Positions 48,939 to 58,041 are shown, numbered from the stretch's first letter. The stretch is 64,000 nucleotides of DNA from Roseibium sediminicola (GCF_023156505.1 NZ_JALNMJ010000002.1:204382-268381); one strand, 5' to 3'. Numbers and translations: made by a program. Notes: generated by a model not told the origin, from the sequence alone.

Positions 48939-49931
48939 ATGTACGCCCAGATGGTCAAAACCGACGCGGACAAGGTGCGCGACATCTCCGAGATGTCGCC
49001 GGAGGAACGCGCGTTTCAGGAACGCATCGATCGCGGCGAGAAGATCGAGCCGACCGACTGGATGCCGGACGGCTACCGCAAGACGCTGATCCGCCAGATA
49101 GGACAGCATGCCCATTCCGAAATCGTCGGTCAGCTGCCGGAAGGCAACTGGATCACCCGCGCGCCGACTCTGGAACGCAAGGCGATCCTGCTGGCCAAGG
49201 TGCAGGACGAAGCCGGTCACGGGTTGTATCTCTATTGCGCGGCCGAGACGCTTGGTGTCAGCCGGGACGAGCTGATCGAGTTGCTCCATGCCGGCAAGAT
49301 GAAATATTCCTCCATTTTCAACTATCCCACACTGAACTGGGCCGATATCGGTGCGGTCGGCTGGCTCGTGGACGGCGCGGCGATCATGAACCAGGTGCCG
49401 CTTCAGCGGACCTCCTTCGGACCCTATTCCCGTGCGATGATCCGCATATGCAAGGAAGAAAGCTTCCACCAGCGCCAGGGCTTCGACATCATGATGAAGA
49501 TGGCCAAGGGCACCGAAGCGCAGCGGCGCATGGCGCAGGATGCGCTGAACCGGTTCTGGTACCCGTCGCTGATGATGTTCGGTCCCTCTGACAAGGATTC
49601 GGTCCATTCGGCCCAGTCCATGGCCTGGAAGATCAAGATCAACACCAATGACGAGCTGCGTCAGAAATTCGTCGATCAGACGGTGCCGCAGGCCGAGTAT
49701 CTCGGGCTGAGCATTCCGGACGAACACCTCACATGGAACGAGGACAAGGGCGGCTTTGATTTCTCCGAGCCGGACTGGAGCGAATTCTTCGAGGTCCTGA
49801 AGGGCAACGGCCCTTGCAACCGCGAGCGCATGGATGCCCGGGTCAAGGCCTGGGAGGACGGTGCCTGGGTGCGCGACGGCCTGATGGCCCATGCCGACAA
49901 GCGGGCAGCTGCCCGACAGGCTGCGGAGTAA
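48939..49931 (+). CDS. paaA: Ring-1,2-epoxidase (phenylacetyl-CoA epoxidase) catalytic subunit PaaA
   Basis: PaaA is the di-iron oxygenase subunit of the multicomponent enzyme that epoxidises phenylacetyl-CoA. I use the start at 48939 (330 aa), which has a strong GAGAGGAGG site; the frame is open from 48885 but that part overlaps the operator. Di-iron ligands are visible in the ferritin-like pattern: [16 protein letters not shown] in the first pair of helices and [14 protein letters not shown] in the second. The N-terminal [21 protein letters not shown] is typical. It is the first gene of paaA-DUF3291-paaBCDE-paaZ. Confidence 0.97.
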   Translation: MYAQMVKTDADKVRDISEMSPEERAFQERIDRGEKIEPTDWMPDGYRKTLIRQIGQHAHSEIVGQLPEGNWITRAPTLERKAILLAKVQDEAGHGLYLYCAAETLGVSRDELIELLHAGKMKYSSIFNYPTLNWADIGAVGWLVDGAAIMNQVPLQRTSFGPYSRAMIRICKEESFHQRQGFDIMMKMAKGTEAQRRMAQDALNRFWYPSLMMFGPSDKDSVHSAQSMAWKIKINTNDELRQKFVDQTVPQAEYLGLSIPDEHLTWNEDKGGFDFSEPDWSEFFEVLKGNGPCNRERMDARVKAWEDGAWVRDGLMAHADKRAAARQAAE

Positions 49932-49938
49932 GGCGTCC

Positions 49939-50421
49939 ATGACCGGTTTTCACATTGCCGAACTGAATGTCGCCCGGCTCAAGCACGACATCAACGATCC
50001 GCGGATTGCCGATTTCGTCAACAATCTCAATAGGGTGAATGCGGCCGCCGAACGCAGAGACGGTTTTGTCTGGCGCTTGAAGGATGAGGCCGGTTCCTCC
50101 GTCGCAATGACGCGGGAAGCCGACCCGATGGTGATCCCGAACCTCTCTGTTTGGCGCGACGTGACTTCGCTCGAAAGCTTTGTGTTCAAGACGGTTCACA
50201 AGCGCTTTTATGACCGCCGCGCCGAATGGTTCGAGGTCATGGACAAGATGCATTTTGTCATGTGGCCGGTTGCGATCGGCCACGAACCGTCCCTCGAGGA
50301 AGCCTGGCGGAAGCTGGATCAGTACAACGCGGAAGGATCGAGCGACCAGGCTTTCGGCTGGGACCATGTTCCGGACGCCAATCTGTGGCGCTCCGCGCGA
50401 TGCTCGGGTTCGGCGGCGTAA
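49939..50421 (+). CDS. DUF3291 protein inserted between paaA and paaB
   Basis: This 160-residue protein starts at ATG 49939, 7 bp after paaA. It matches the DUF3291 pattern: HIAELNVARLKHDINDPRIADFVNNLNRVN, then RRDGFVWRLKDE, LSVWRDVTSLESFVFKTVHKRFYDRRAEWFE and HFVMWPVAIGHEPSLEEAWRKL. The fold is presumably a ferredoxin-like alpha/beta dimer related to antibiotic-biosynthesis-monooxygenase (ABM) proteins. Its tight placement inside the epoxidase operon, between two subunits that work together, suggests a role in phenylacetate metabolism, such as handling a reactive intermediate. That is inference. DUF3291 genes are not part of the canonical E. coli paa operon. Confidence 0.85.
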   Translation: MTGFHIAELNVARLKHDINDPRIADFVNNLNRVNAAAERRDGFVWRLKDEAGSSVAMTREADPMVIPNLSVWRDVTSLESFVFKTVHKRFYDRRAEWFEVMDKMHFVMWPVAIGHEPSLEEAWRKLDQYNAEGSSDQAFGWDHVPDANLWRSARCSGSAA

Positions 50422-50440
50422 TTTTCTGAAAGGAAAACCC

Positions 50441-50725
50441 ATGAAAAAGGAATGGCCCCTCTGGGAGGTCTTCATCCGGGGACAGCATGGCCTGAACCAT
50501 CGCCATGTCGGCTCGCTGCATGCGCCTGATGCCGAAATGGCGATCAAGAACGCCCGCGACGTCTATACCCGCCGCAAGGAAGGTGTTTCGATCTGGGTGG
50601 TGCCGTCTGCTCAGATTTCCGCGTCGGATCCGGGCGCCAAGGACAGCCTGTTCGAACCAAGCATGGACAAGATCTACCGGCATCCGAGCTTCTATGACAT
50701 TCCAGAAGATGTCGGGAAAATGTGA
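50441..50725 (+). CDS. paaB: Phenylacetyl-CoA epoxidase subunit PaaB
   Basis: PaaB is a small structural subunit that bridges the PaaAC heterodimers. The 94-residue protein has the family N-terminus EWPLWEVFIRGQHGLNHRHVGSLHA and the PDAEMAIKNARDVYTRR segment, ending DKIYRHPSFYDIPEDVGKM. ATG 50441 follows AAAGGAAAA. Its stop overlaps the paaC ATG by one base. Confidence 0.96.
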   Translation: MKKEWPLWEVFIRGQHGLNHRHVGSLHAPDAEMAIKNARDVYTRRKEGVSIWVVPSAQISASDPGAKDSLFEPSMDKIYRHPSFYDIPEDVGKM

Positions 50726-51501
50726 TGGGTGGCTCAAACGATAAGATCGCGAGCGATATTCTGTTCGAGTGGCTGCTGCGCCGCGGTGATACCGTGCTGG
50801 TTCTCGGGCATCGCGTGTCCGAATGGTGCGGCCATTCCCCGGTCCTGGAAGAAGATATCGCGCTGGCGAATGTCGCGCTCGATCTGATCGGGCAGGCGCG
50901 CATGTGGCTGAGCCTTGCCGGTGAGGTCGAAGGCAAGGGCCGGGGCGAGAACGAGCTCGCCTATCTGCGCGATGCCTGGGACTTCCGCAATGTGCTCCTG
51001 GCCGAACAGCCCAACGGCGATTTCGGCAAGACGCTGATGCGCCAGTTCCTGATCGACACGTTCCAGGTGTTGCAGTTGAAGGAACTCGAAACCTCGGCCG
51101 ATCCGCGCATTGCCGCGATCGCGGCCAAAGCCGGCAAGGAAGCGGCCTATCATCTGGACCGGTCCGCCGATCTGGTGATCCGCCTTGGCGACGGCACGCC
51201 GGAAAGCCACCGCCGCATGCAGGACGCACTCGATCAGCTCTGGTCCTATACCGGGGAACTGTTCACGTCTGACGAGATCGACCAGGCCATGTCGGACGCC
51301 GGTCTCGCGCCGGACCCGGCTTCGCTCAAGTCCGAATGGCAGAAGACCGTCGATGAGGTGCTGGCTGAAGCTACGCTGACGGCGCCGGACAGCGCGTTTG
51401 CCCATTTGGGTGGTCTGACCGGGCGTCATTCGGAACATCTGGGTCATCTTCTGGCCGAGATGCAGTTTCTACAGCGCGCTTATCCCGGCGCGACCTGGTG
51501 A
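50725..51501 (+). CDS. paaC: Phenylacetyl-CoA epoxidase structural subunit PaaC
   Basis: PaaC is a ferritin-like subunit that pairs with PaaA but does not hold the catalytic di-iron centre. The 258-residue protein starts LLRRGDTVLVLGHRVSEWCGHSPVLEEDIALANVALDLIGQARMW-like over residues 15-60. It continues with LRDAWDFRNVLLAEQPNGDF and GGLTGRHSEHLGHLLAEMQFLQR at the C-terminus, all characteristic of PaaC. ATG 50725 overlaps the paaB stop (TGATG); a GTG 3 bp earlier is less likely. Confidence 0.96.
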   Translation: MGGSNDKIASDILFEWLLRRGDTVLVLGHRVSEWCGHSPVLEEDIALANVALDLIGQARMWLSLAGEVEGKGRGENELAYLRDAWDFRNVLLAEQPNGDFGKTLMRQFLIDTFQVLQLKELETSADPRIAAIAAKAGKEAAYHLDRSADLVIRLGDGTPESHRRMQDALDQLWSYTGELFTSDEIDQAMSDAGLAPDPASLKSEWQKTVDEVLAEATLTAPDSAFAHLGGLTGRHSEHLGHLLAEMQFLQRAYPGATW

Positions 51502-51505
51502 CACG

Positions 51506-52018
51506 ATGGCAGTTCCAACGGACACGGTCTGGAAATGGCTGGCCGACATCCCGGATCCGGAAATCCCGGTTCTGTCGCTAACCGATCTCGGGGTGATCCG
51601 GGACGTGCACTGGCAGGACGAGACGCTGGTGGTCACGGTGACTCCGACCTATTCCGGCTGTCCGGCCACCGCCGTGATCAATCTGGACATCGAGACCAAG
51701 CTGCGCCAGTGCGGCATCGACAAGCTGCGCCTCGAACAACAGCTCAGCCCGCCCTGGACAACGGATTGGCTGAGCGAGACGGGCCGCGAGAAGCTGCGGA
51801 AATATGGCATTGCGCCGCCTGTGGGCCAGAGTGGTTCTGCTCCAGCCTCCGGCGGCCGCATTGCGCGCCTGACCGGCGGTGACAGTCTGGTGGTTGCCTG
51901 TCCGCGCTGCGGCTCCGAAAACACCGAAAAGATCAGCCAGTTCGGCTCCACGCCCTGCAAGGCGGCCTATCGCTGCCGGTCCTGCCTGGAGCCATTCGAC
52001 TATTTCAAATGCCATTGA
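51506..52018 (+). CDS. paaD: PaaD, probable Fe-S/metal maturation factor of the epoxidase
   Basis: PaaD is needed for epoxidase activity and is believed to help assemble the PaaE Fe-S cluster. The 170-residue protein has an N-terminal MIP18/DUF59 domain (DIPDPEIPVLSLTDLGVI, then VTPTYSGCPATAVI). The C-terminus is zinc-ribbon-like, with four Cys in CPRCGSENTEKIS...CKAAYRCRSC. It starts 4 bp after paaC ends. Confidence 0.95.
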   Translation: MAVPTDTVWKWLADIPDPEIPVLSLTDLGVIRDVHWQDETLVVTVTPTYSGCPATAVINLDIETKLRQCGIDKLRLEQQLSPPWTTDWLSETGREKLRKYGIAPPVGQSGSAPASGGRIARLTGGDSLVVACPRCGSENTEKISQFGSTPCKAAYRCRSCLEPFDYFKCH

Positions 52019-52049
52019 CGGCGACTGACACAGCACTTGGGAGGAATGG

Positions 52050-53123
52050 ATGTCACGGTTTCACGCCCTGACGGTGACCGGCGTTTCGCCGGATACACGG
52101 GACTCGGTCGTCGTGACCCTGCAGCCGCAATCGGATGAGGCGGACATCTTTCGCTTCGAGCAGGGGCAGTATCTGACCTTCAGGCGCGAATTCGAAGGGC
52201 ACGAGGTGCGCCGCTGCTATTCGATCTGCGCAGGCACGGAAGACGGCGCCTTGAAGGTGGGTATCAAGCGTGTCGATGGCGGCGCCTTTTCCTGCTGGGC
52301 TTATGAAAGCCTGTCGGTCGGCGACACGGTCGAGGCGATGCCGCCGCGTGGCAGTTTCAACGCCCCGCTGGCACCTGACGAAGCCCGGTTCTATGTGGGT
52401 TTTGCCGGCGGGTCCGGCATCACGCCGATCCTGTCGATCCTGAAGACCGTCCTGGCACGGGAGCCGCGGTCCCAGTTCACTCTGGTCTACGCCAACCGGC
52501 AGATCTCCTCGATCATGTTCCGCGAGGAACTGGAAGACCTGAAGAACCGCTATCTCGGCCGTCTGCAGGTGATTCACATCCTGAAAAGCGATGCCCAGGA
52601 TACGGAACTCTTTTCCGGGCGCATCGACGAGGAGAAGCTTGCCGATCTGTTCGACAGTCTGATCGACCCGCAGGACATTGATCTGGCCTTTCTCTGCGGT
52701 CCCCATGGCATGATGGAGACGGTGCGTGCCAGCCTGGAGGCGCGCGGCGTCGACGCGGACAAGATCAAGCAGGAACTGTTCAAATCCGACCAGCCGGGCC
52801 GGCTGCCGCCGAAACTACGCCCCGAAGTCATTGACGGCAGCGCCAAGGACGCCGACCTGAAGCTGACCATCGATGGGATGACTCGGGAGATTCATATGGA
52901 GCCGGGTGAGACAATTCTGGAGGCGGCCCACCGTAACAACATAGACGCGCCGTATTCCTGTTGCGCCGGAGTCTGTTCCACCTGCCGCGGCAAGGTATTG
53001 GAAGGCGAGGTCGAGATGGCCGCCAATCATGCCCTTGAAGATGACGAGATCCGCGACGGTTATGTGCTCACCTGCCAATCGCGTCCCTTGAGCAAACGTC
53101 TCGTCGTCACCTACGACGCCTGA
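52050..53123 (+). CDS. paaE: Phenylacetyl-CoA epoxidase reductase subunit PaaE
   Basis: PaaE transfers electrons from NADPH through FAD and a [2Fe-2S] cluster to the PaaA di-iron centre. The 357-residue protein has an FAD-binding barrel (EFEGHEVRRCYSIC), a nucleotide-binding lobe (YVGFAGGSGITPILSILKT; LAFLCGPHGMMETV) and a C-terminal plant-type ferredoxin domain with ligands in YSCCAGVCSTCRGKV and LTCQSRP. A GGGAGGAA site precedes ATG 52050. Confidence 0.97.
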   Translation: MSRFHALTVTGVSPDTRDSVVVTLQPQSDEADIFRFEQGQYLTFRREFEGHEVRRCYSICAGTEDGALKVGIKRVDGGAFSCWAYESLSVGDTVEAMPPRGSFNAPLAPDEARFYVGFAGGSGITPILSILKTVLAREPRSQFTLVYANRQISSIMFREELEDLKNRYLGRLQVIHILKSDAQDTELFSGRIDEEKLADLFDSLIDPQDIDLAFLCGPHGMMETVRASLEARGVDADKIKQELFKSDQPGRLPPKLRPEVIDGSAKDADLKLTIDGMTREIHMEPGETILEAAHRNNIDAPYSCCAGVCSTCRGKVLEGEVEMAANHALEDDEIRDGYVLTCQSRPLSKRLVVTYDA

Positions 53124-53145
53124 TCCCCAAGTCGAGAGCCAATTC

Positions 53146-55197
53146 ATGACTGTTCATCCGCAGAAAACCCGCGTTCTGGAAAGCTATCTGGCTGGCAGCT
53201 GGCGTCCCGGCAAGGGCGAGGGGAAGCCTCTCCTGGACGCCTCGACCGGCGCGCCGGTCGCCACCATCGACGCCTCTGGTCTGGATCTGGCTGAGGCGCT
53301 CGAATGGGGGCGTGCAACAGGCGGGGCTGCCCTGCGCAAGATGACCTATCACGAGCGCGCGCTGATGCTGAAAACGCTCGCCCAGGCTCTGATGGACAAG
53401 AAGGAAATCTTCTACCAGGAGAGCTTTGCCACCGGAGCGACCCGCAAGGATGGCTGGATCGATATCGAGGGCGGCATCGGCACGATGTTCGCCTATTCCT
53501 CCAAGGCACGCCGGGAAATGCCGAACACAAAGGTCTTTGTTGAAGGCGCCGTGGAACCTCTGTCGCGCGACAACAGTTTTTCCGGCCAGCACGTGCTGAC
53601 GCCCTTGCGTGGAATTGCCATTCATATCAACGCCTTCAATTTCCCGTGCTGGGGCATGCTGGAAAAGATCGCGCCCGCCTTGATCGCGGGCGTGCCGTGC
53701 TTGGTGAAGCCCGCCAGCCAGACCGCCTATCTCACCGAGCTGATGGTCCGGCACATCCTGGCAACCGGCATCCTGCCGGAAGGCGCGCTGCAGCTTCTGT
53801 GCGGTTCAGCCGGCGATCTCGTCGACAATGTCACCGGACAGGACGTGGTCACCTTTACCGGCTCGGCGGCGACCGGCCAGATGCTGCGCCAGAACAAGGC
53901 GATCGTTCAGAACTCGACCCGCTTTTCCATGGAAGCGGACAGCCTGAACGCCGCCGTTCTGGGGCCGGACGTTACACCGGAAGACCCGGAGTTCGACCTC
54001 TTCGTCAAGGAAGTTGCCCGCGAGATGACCGTCAAGGCGGGACAGAAATGCACCGCCGTCCGCCGCGTGATCGTGCCGCGAAAAACCGCCGAGGGGGTCG
54101 CTGAAGCCTTGAAGCAGCGGCTCGGCAAGGCGGTTATCGGCGATCCGCGCGACGACGCTGTCACGATGGGACCGTTGGCGTCCAGGGGCCAGGTCGACGA
54201 AGTGCATGCACGTATCGGGGATCTTAGACGCGAGGCCGAGATTGTCTTGATGCCTTCGGGCGAGGTGTCAGCTGAAGGAGCATTTGCAAGCCCCGTTCTG
54301 CTTCATTGCAATGACCCGCTGAAAGCAGAGGCGGTCCATGCCGTGGAGGCCTTTGGTCCTGTGGCGACCCTGATGCCCTATGACACGGTCGAGGAAGCCG
54401 TCGAGCTGACCCATAAGGGCAAGGGCTCGCTGGTCGCCTCCGTCTTCACCAACGATCCTGAGGTTGCAGAAGAAGCCGTGCTTGGCATGGCGCCGTTCCA
54501 CGGGCGTATCCTGATCGGCAATCGGCAGAGCGCCAAATCCTCCACGGGGCACGGCTCGCCGTTGCCGATGCTGGTCCATGGCGGTCCGGGCCGCGCCGGC
54601 GGCGGCGAGGAACTCGGCGGACTGCGTTCAATCAAGCACTACATGCAGCGCACCGCCGTCCAGGGCACGCCGCGCCTGCTCGGCGCTGTCACAGGCCGCT
54701 GGATTGCCGGGGCCCCGGGCCAGGAGGACAGCCGCCATCCGTTCCGCAAGTCTTTGGCGGAGCTGAAGATCGGCGACCGGCTGGTGACGAAATCGCGCAC
54801 CGTTTCCCTGGAAGATATCGAGCATTTCGCCGAATTTACCGGCGACACATTCTATGCCCACATGGATCAGGCGGCTGCGGAACGGAACCCGTTTTTCGAG
54901 GGGCGGGTCGCCCATGGCTACCTGATTGTCTCATTTGCGGCCGGCCTCTTTGTCGACCCGGACGAGGGGCCGGTGCTCGCGAATTACGGCGTCGACAATC
55001 TGCGTTTCCTGACACCGGTCAATGCGGGCGACGCGCTGAAAGTCCAGCTGACGGCAAAGGAAATCTCGCCCCGCATTACCGCCGATTACGGCGAAGTGCG
55101 CTGGGATTGCCTGGTGACCAACCAGAAAGACGAACCTGTGGCTCAATATGATGTGCTGACCCTGGTGGCGAAGGACTGGCCGCAACAAGGCGCGTAG
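53146..55197 (+). CDS. paaZ: Bifunctional oxepin-CoA hydrolase / 3-oxo-5,6-dehydrosuberyl-CoA semialdehyde dehydrogenase
   Basis: PaaZ opens the oxepin-CoA ring and oxidises the resulting aldehyde. The 683-residue length fits the fused enzyme. The N-terminal NADP-dependent aldehyde dehydrogenase domain (~1-525) has NAFNFPCWGMLEKIAPALIAG, FTGSAATGQM, the general base Glu263 in SMEADSLNAA and the nucleophile Cys302 in GQKCTAVRR. The C-terminal MaoC-like hot-dog domain (~545-683) has HFAEFTGDTFYAHMDQAAAERNPFFEGRVAHGYL, with the Asp/His dyad. It ends the plus-strand paa operon, 22 bp after paaE. Confidence 0.97.
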   Translation: MTVHPQKTRVLESYLAGSWRPGKGEGKPLLDASTGAPVATIDASGLDLAEALEWGRATGGAALRKMTYHERALMLKTLAQALMDKKEIFYQESFATGATRKDGWIDIEGGIGTMFAYSSKARREMPNTKVFVEGAVEPLSRDNSFSGQHVLTPLRGIAIHINAFNFPCWGMLEKIAPALIAGVPCLVKPASQTAYLTELMVRHILATGILPEGALQLLCGSAGDLVDNVTGQDVVTFTGSAATGQMLRQNKAIVQNSTRFSMEADSLNAAVLGPDVTPEDPEFDLFVKEVAREMTVKAGQKCTAVRRVIVPRKTAEGVAEALKQRLGKAVIGDPRDDAVTMGPLASRGQVDEVHARIGDLRREAEIVLMPSGEVSAEGAFASPVLLHCNDPLKAEAVHAVEAFGPVATLMPYDTVEEAVELTHKGKGSLVASVFTNDPEVAEEAVLGMAPFHGRILIGNRQSAKSSTGHGSPLPMLVHGGPGRAGGGEELGGLRSIKHYMQRTAVQGTPRLLGAVTGRWIAGAPGQEDSRHPFRKSLAELKIGDRLVTKSRTVSLEDIEHFAEFTGDTFYAHMDQAAAERNPFFEGRVAHGYLIVSFAAGLFVDPDEGPVLANYGVDNLRFLTPVNAGDALKVQLTAKEISPRITADYGEVRWDCLVTNQKDEPVAQYDVLTLVAKDWPQQGA

Positions 55198-55262
55198 ACG
55201 GTGCTTTCAGGCCACGCCACCGTGTCTGGGGTGGCCGACAGTAGAAATGAATTCCAGCGGAA

Positions 55263-55406
55263 CCCAACCATCGTCATCCCGGCCAAGCAAAGCGCGAGCC
55301 GGGATCGGGGAGCCCAAACTCTGTTTAGGTCTGAAAACACGTCAGAATGACGGAGCTCTCCGGTCCCGAATTTCGCTGCACAGCGTCCGGAATGACGATG
55401 GTTGGG
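55263..55406. repeat. Imperfect inverted-repeat intergenic element between paaZ and paaK
   Basis: CCCAACCATCGTCATCCCGG (55263-55282) is matched by its near-exact inverted copy at 55387-55406. The inside contains another short CCGG-centred repeat (TCATCCCGG ... GAGCCGGGATC). The GTCATCCCGG/CCGGGAT-type motif is common in dispersed intergenic repeats of alphaproteobacteria. It fills the 257-bp space between convergent paa operons and could end both transcripts. Confidence 0.65.
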
Positions 55407-55454
55407 TAGGTGTGGAGGGCGGGACGTTTCGGCAACGTCCCGCCAGTGGTTTGC

Positions 55455-56765
55455 TCATCGCTGTGACCGGTTGTCGACCACGCGTTTGGCCTTGCCGGCG
55501 GAGCGCTCCACCTGGCCCGGTTCGGTGACATCGATGAGCGAGGAAACCCCGACGACGCTCTTGATGTGATGGGCGAGTTCTTTAGCCGAGGCCTGGCGAG
55601 CCTCCAATGACGCAGCTGTGGGCAGGGCCTCGACATGGATGGTCATGACGTCCAGCCGGTCCTTCTTGGCCAGTTCGATCTGGAAGTGCGGTGACAGGCC
55701 CTCGCATTTCAGGATCTGTTCCTCGATCTGGGTCGGAAACACGTTGACGCCCCGCAGGATGATCATGTCGTCAGAGCGGCCGGTGATCTTTTCCATCCGC
55801 CGCATGCTGCGCGCTGTGCCGGGCATGAGCCTCGTCAGATCGCGGGTGCGGTAACGGACCATCGGCAGGCCTTCCTTGGTGAGCGTGGTGAACACCAGCT
55901 CGCCGATCTCGCCGTCGGGCAGAACCTCGCCGGTCTGCGGATCGATAATCTCCGGATAGAAATGGTCTTCCCAGATATGCAGGCCGTCCTTGGTCTCCAC
56001 GCATTCATTGGCAACCCCGGGGCCGAGCACTTCCGACAGTCCGTAAATGTCGACTGCATGCATGTCGAAAGCCTGTTCGATTTCCTGGCGCATGGCATTG
56101 GTCCACGGTTCCGCCCCGAAGATACCGGTGGCCAAAGAGGTCTCGCGGGGATCGATGCCCTGGCGGCGGAACTCGTCGAGGATGGAGAGCAGGTAGGATG
56201 GTGTCACCATGATGATCCGCGGCTTGAAGTCCTGGATCAGGGTCACCTGCCGTTCGGTCATGCCGCCGGAGACCGGCACAACCGTGCAGCCCATCTTTTC
56301 CGCACCGTAGTGAGCGCCAAGGCCGCCGGTGAAAAGGCCGTAGCCATAGGCAACATGGATGATGTCACCGGGCCGGCCGCCGGAGGCGCGGATCGAGCGG
56401 GCAACCAGATGCGCCCACATGTCGATGTCGTTGGCGGTGTAACCGACCACGGTCGGCTTGCCGGTCGTGCCGGAGGAGGCATGGATGCGCACGATCTTGT
56501 CGCGCGGCACGGCAAAGAGACCGAAGGGATAGTGATCCCTGAGGTCGCTCTTTTTCGTGAACGGAAATTTCGACAGGTCGGAGAGGGTCTTGAGGTCGGT
56601 CGGGTGTACGCCCTTGTCGTCGAATTGCTTCTTGAAGAACGGAACGTTTTCATAAGCATGGGCAAGCGACCATCTCAGCCGGTCCAGCTGCAGCGCCGAT
56701 ATTTCGTCCCGGCTGGCGGTTTCGATCGGCTCAAGATCTCCGGGAAGCGGAGCCAGATTTTCCAT
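55455..56765 (-). CDS. paaK: Phenylacetate-CoA ligase
   Basis: PaaK activates phenylacetate with ATP and CoA, giving the PaaX inducer and epoxidase substrate phenylacetyl-CoA. The start at 56765 (436 aa, MENLAPLPGDLE) has a GGGAGGAAAC site; the longer frame to 56855 is not conserved. The adenylate-forming core has the P-loop HASSGTTGKPTVVGYT, HVAYGYGLFTGGLG, FGAEPWTNAMR, DIYGLSEVLGPGVA and GRSDDMIILRGVNVFPTQIE, with a short C-terminal lid. It is the last gene of paaG-paaI-paaK. Confidence 0.97.
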   Translation of the reverse strand: MENLAPLPGDLEPIETASRDEISALQLDRLRWSLAHAYENVPFFKKQFDDKGVHPTDLKTLSDLSKFPFTKKSDLRDHYPFGLFAVPRDKIVRIHASSGTTGKPTVVGYTANDIDMWAHLVARSIRASGGRPGDIIHVAYGYGLFTGGLGAHYGAEKMGCTVVPVSGGMTERQVTLIQDFKPRIIMVTPSYLLSILDEFRRQGIDPRETSLATGIFGAEPWTNAMRQEIEQAFDMHAVDIYGLSEVLGPGVANECVETKDGLHIWEDHFYPEIIDPQTGEVLPDGEIGELVFTTLTKEGLPMVRYRTRDLTRLMPGTARSMRRMEKITGRSDDMIILRGVNVFPTQIEEQILKCEGLSPHFQIELAKKDRLDVMTIHVEALPTAASLEARQASAKELAHHIKSVVGVSSLIDVTEPGQVERSAGKAKRVVDNRSQR

Positions 56766-56799
56766 TGTTTCCTCCCTTGGGGCCTTTCGGTCCCCACCA

Positions 56800-57231
56800 T
56801 TATTCCGGCAGAATCGTGCCTTTTGTCGTTCTGGAATTTCCTCTGAATTCGGCAATAAGGACGCCGTTCTGGTTTTGGACCGTCACGTCATAGAGCCCGG
56901 AGCGGCCCGTCCGGCTGAGTTCCCTGGCCGTCGCGGTCAGCCGGTCGTCCAGGTGGGCCGGTGCGAGGAAGGTGATGTTGCACTGCTGGGCAACCGTGAC
57001 GTTGTTGTAGGTGTTGCAGGCGAATGCGAAGGCGCTGTCGGCCAGTGTGAAAATATAGCCGCCATGGCAGATGCCGTGGCCATTTGTCATGGCCTTGGTG
57101 ACCGTCATGGACATGACCGAGTGACCGGCGCGGACCTCGGACAGTTGCATGTCGAGATGCTGGGTGGCTGTGTCCTGCGACCACATGCGCTCCGCGCAGG
57201 CCTTGGCGAGTTCGTCGGGGCTTATGGACAT
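56800..57231 (-). CDS. paaI: Hydroxyphenylacetyl-CoA thioesterase PaaI
   Basis: PaaI is a hot-dog thioesterase that recovers CoA from dead-end ring-hydroxylated intermediates. The 143-residue protein has the family pattern ACAERMWSQDTATQHLDM, TNGHGICHGGYIFTLADSAFAFACN with the catalytic Asp, and AREL SRTGRSGLYDVTVQNQNG. The gene starts 1 bp after paaG ends and is followed 34 bp later by paaK. Confidence 0.93.
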   Translation of the reverse strand: MSISPDELAKACAERMWSQDTATQHLDMQLSEVRAGHSVMSMTVTKAMTNGHGICHGGYIFTLADSAFAFACNTYNNVTVAQQCNITFLAPAHLDDRLTATARELSRTGRSGLYDVTVQNQNGVLIAEFRGNSRTTKGTILPE

Positions 57232-57232
57232 G

Positions 57233-58027
57233 TCAGGCTCCCGAAAACCGGGCAGGGCGCTTTTCGAGAAAGGCGGTCACGCCTTCACGATAGTCGTCGC
57301 TCCGGCCAGCCTCACGCTGAGCATCCCGTTCGGCATCCAGGTGCTGGTCGAGAGGTTGATCCGCAGCCTCCTGGATAAGCTGCTTGGTGAGGGCAAGACC
57401 CTTGGTTGCTCCCGCTGCAAGCTGCGCCGCGAGCTTGCCGGATTCCGCCATAAGATCTTCATCTGCAACCGCTTTCCAGATCAGACCCCAGGATGCCGCG
57501 GTTTCCGCCTGCAAGGGTTCTCCGGTCATGGAGAGCGCCTTGGCACGGGCTTCCCCAATCAGGCGCGGCAACAGCCAGGTGCCGCCGGAATCCGGTACGA
57601 GGCCGATCTTGGAGAATGCCTGGATGAACCGTGCCGATTGGGCGGCGAACACAATGTCACAGGCAAGTGCGAGATTGGCACCGGCACCGGCGGCAACGCC
57701 ATTTACGGCGCAGATCACCGGCTTTTTCAGCGCACGGATCTGCCGCACGAGCGGATTGTAGAGGGTTTCGAGCGTCACGCCGAGATCTGGCGCTTCGGCT
57801 CCTCCGCGCATATCCCGGTCAGAGAGATCCTGACCGGCGCAAAAGGCCCGTCCTGCACCGGTCAGGAGCACCGCCCGGATTTCGGACGCGGCCGACGCCC
57901 GGTTTAGCTGTTCCCGTAAGGCCAGGTGCATGGTCTCATTGAAGGCATTGAGCCTGTCAGGCCGATTCAGTGTTATCATCAGATAACCGTCCCGCTGGTC
58001 TGCGAGTACGGTGTCGGCATCCGCCAT
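57233..58027 (-). CDS. paaG: 2-(1,2-epoxy-1,2-dihydrophenyl)acetyl-CoA isomerase PaaG
   Basis: PaaG, a crotonase-fold enzyme, isomerises ring-1,2-epoxyphenylacetyl-CoA to oxepin-CoA. The start at 58027 (264 aa) has a GGGAGGGG site; the frame is open 21 bp further. It carries GRAFCAGQDLSDRD (oxyanion hole), LETLYNPLVRQI, NGVAAGAGANLALACD and FSKIGLVPDSGGTWLLPRL, in which the Asp is the PaaG-type catalytic residue rather than the hydratase Glu pair. PaaF would be the alternative call, but the FCAGQDL and YNPLVR signatures favour PaaG. Confidence 0.92.
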   Translation of the reverse strand: MADADTVLADQRDGYLMITLNRPDRLNAFNETMHLALREQLNRASAASEIRAVLLTGAGRAFCAGQDLSDRDMRGGAEAPDLGVTLETLYNPLVRQIRALKKPVICAVNGVAAGAGANLALACDIVFAAQSARFIQAFSKIGLVPDSGGTWLLPRLIGEARAKALSMTGEPLQAETAASWGLIWKAVADEDLMAESGKLAAQLAAGATKGLALTKQLIQEAADQPLDQHLDAERDAQREAGRSDDYREGVTAFLEKRPARFSGA

Positions 58028-58041
58028 GCGCCCCTCCCAAA

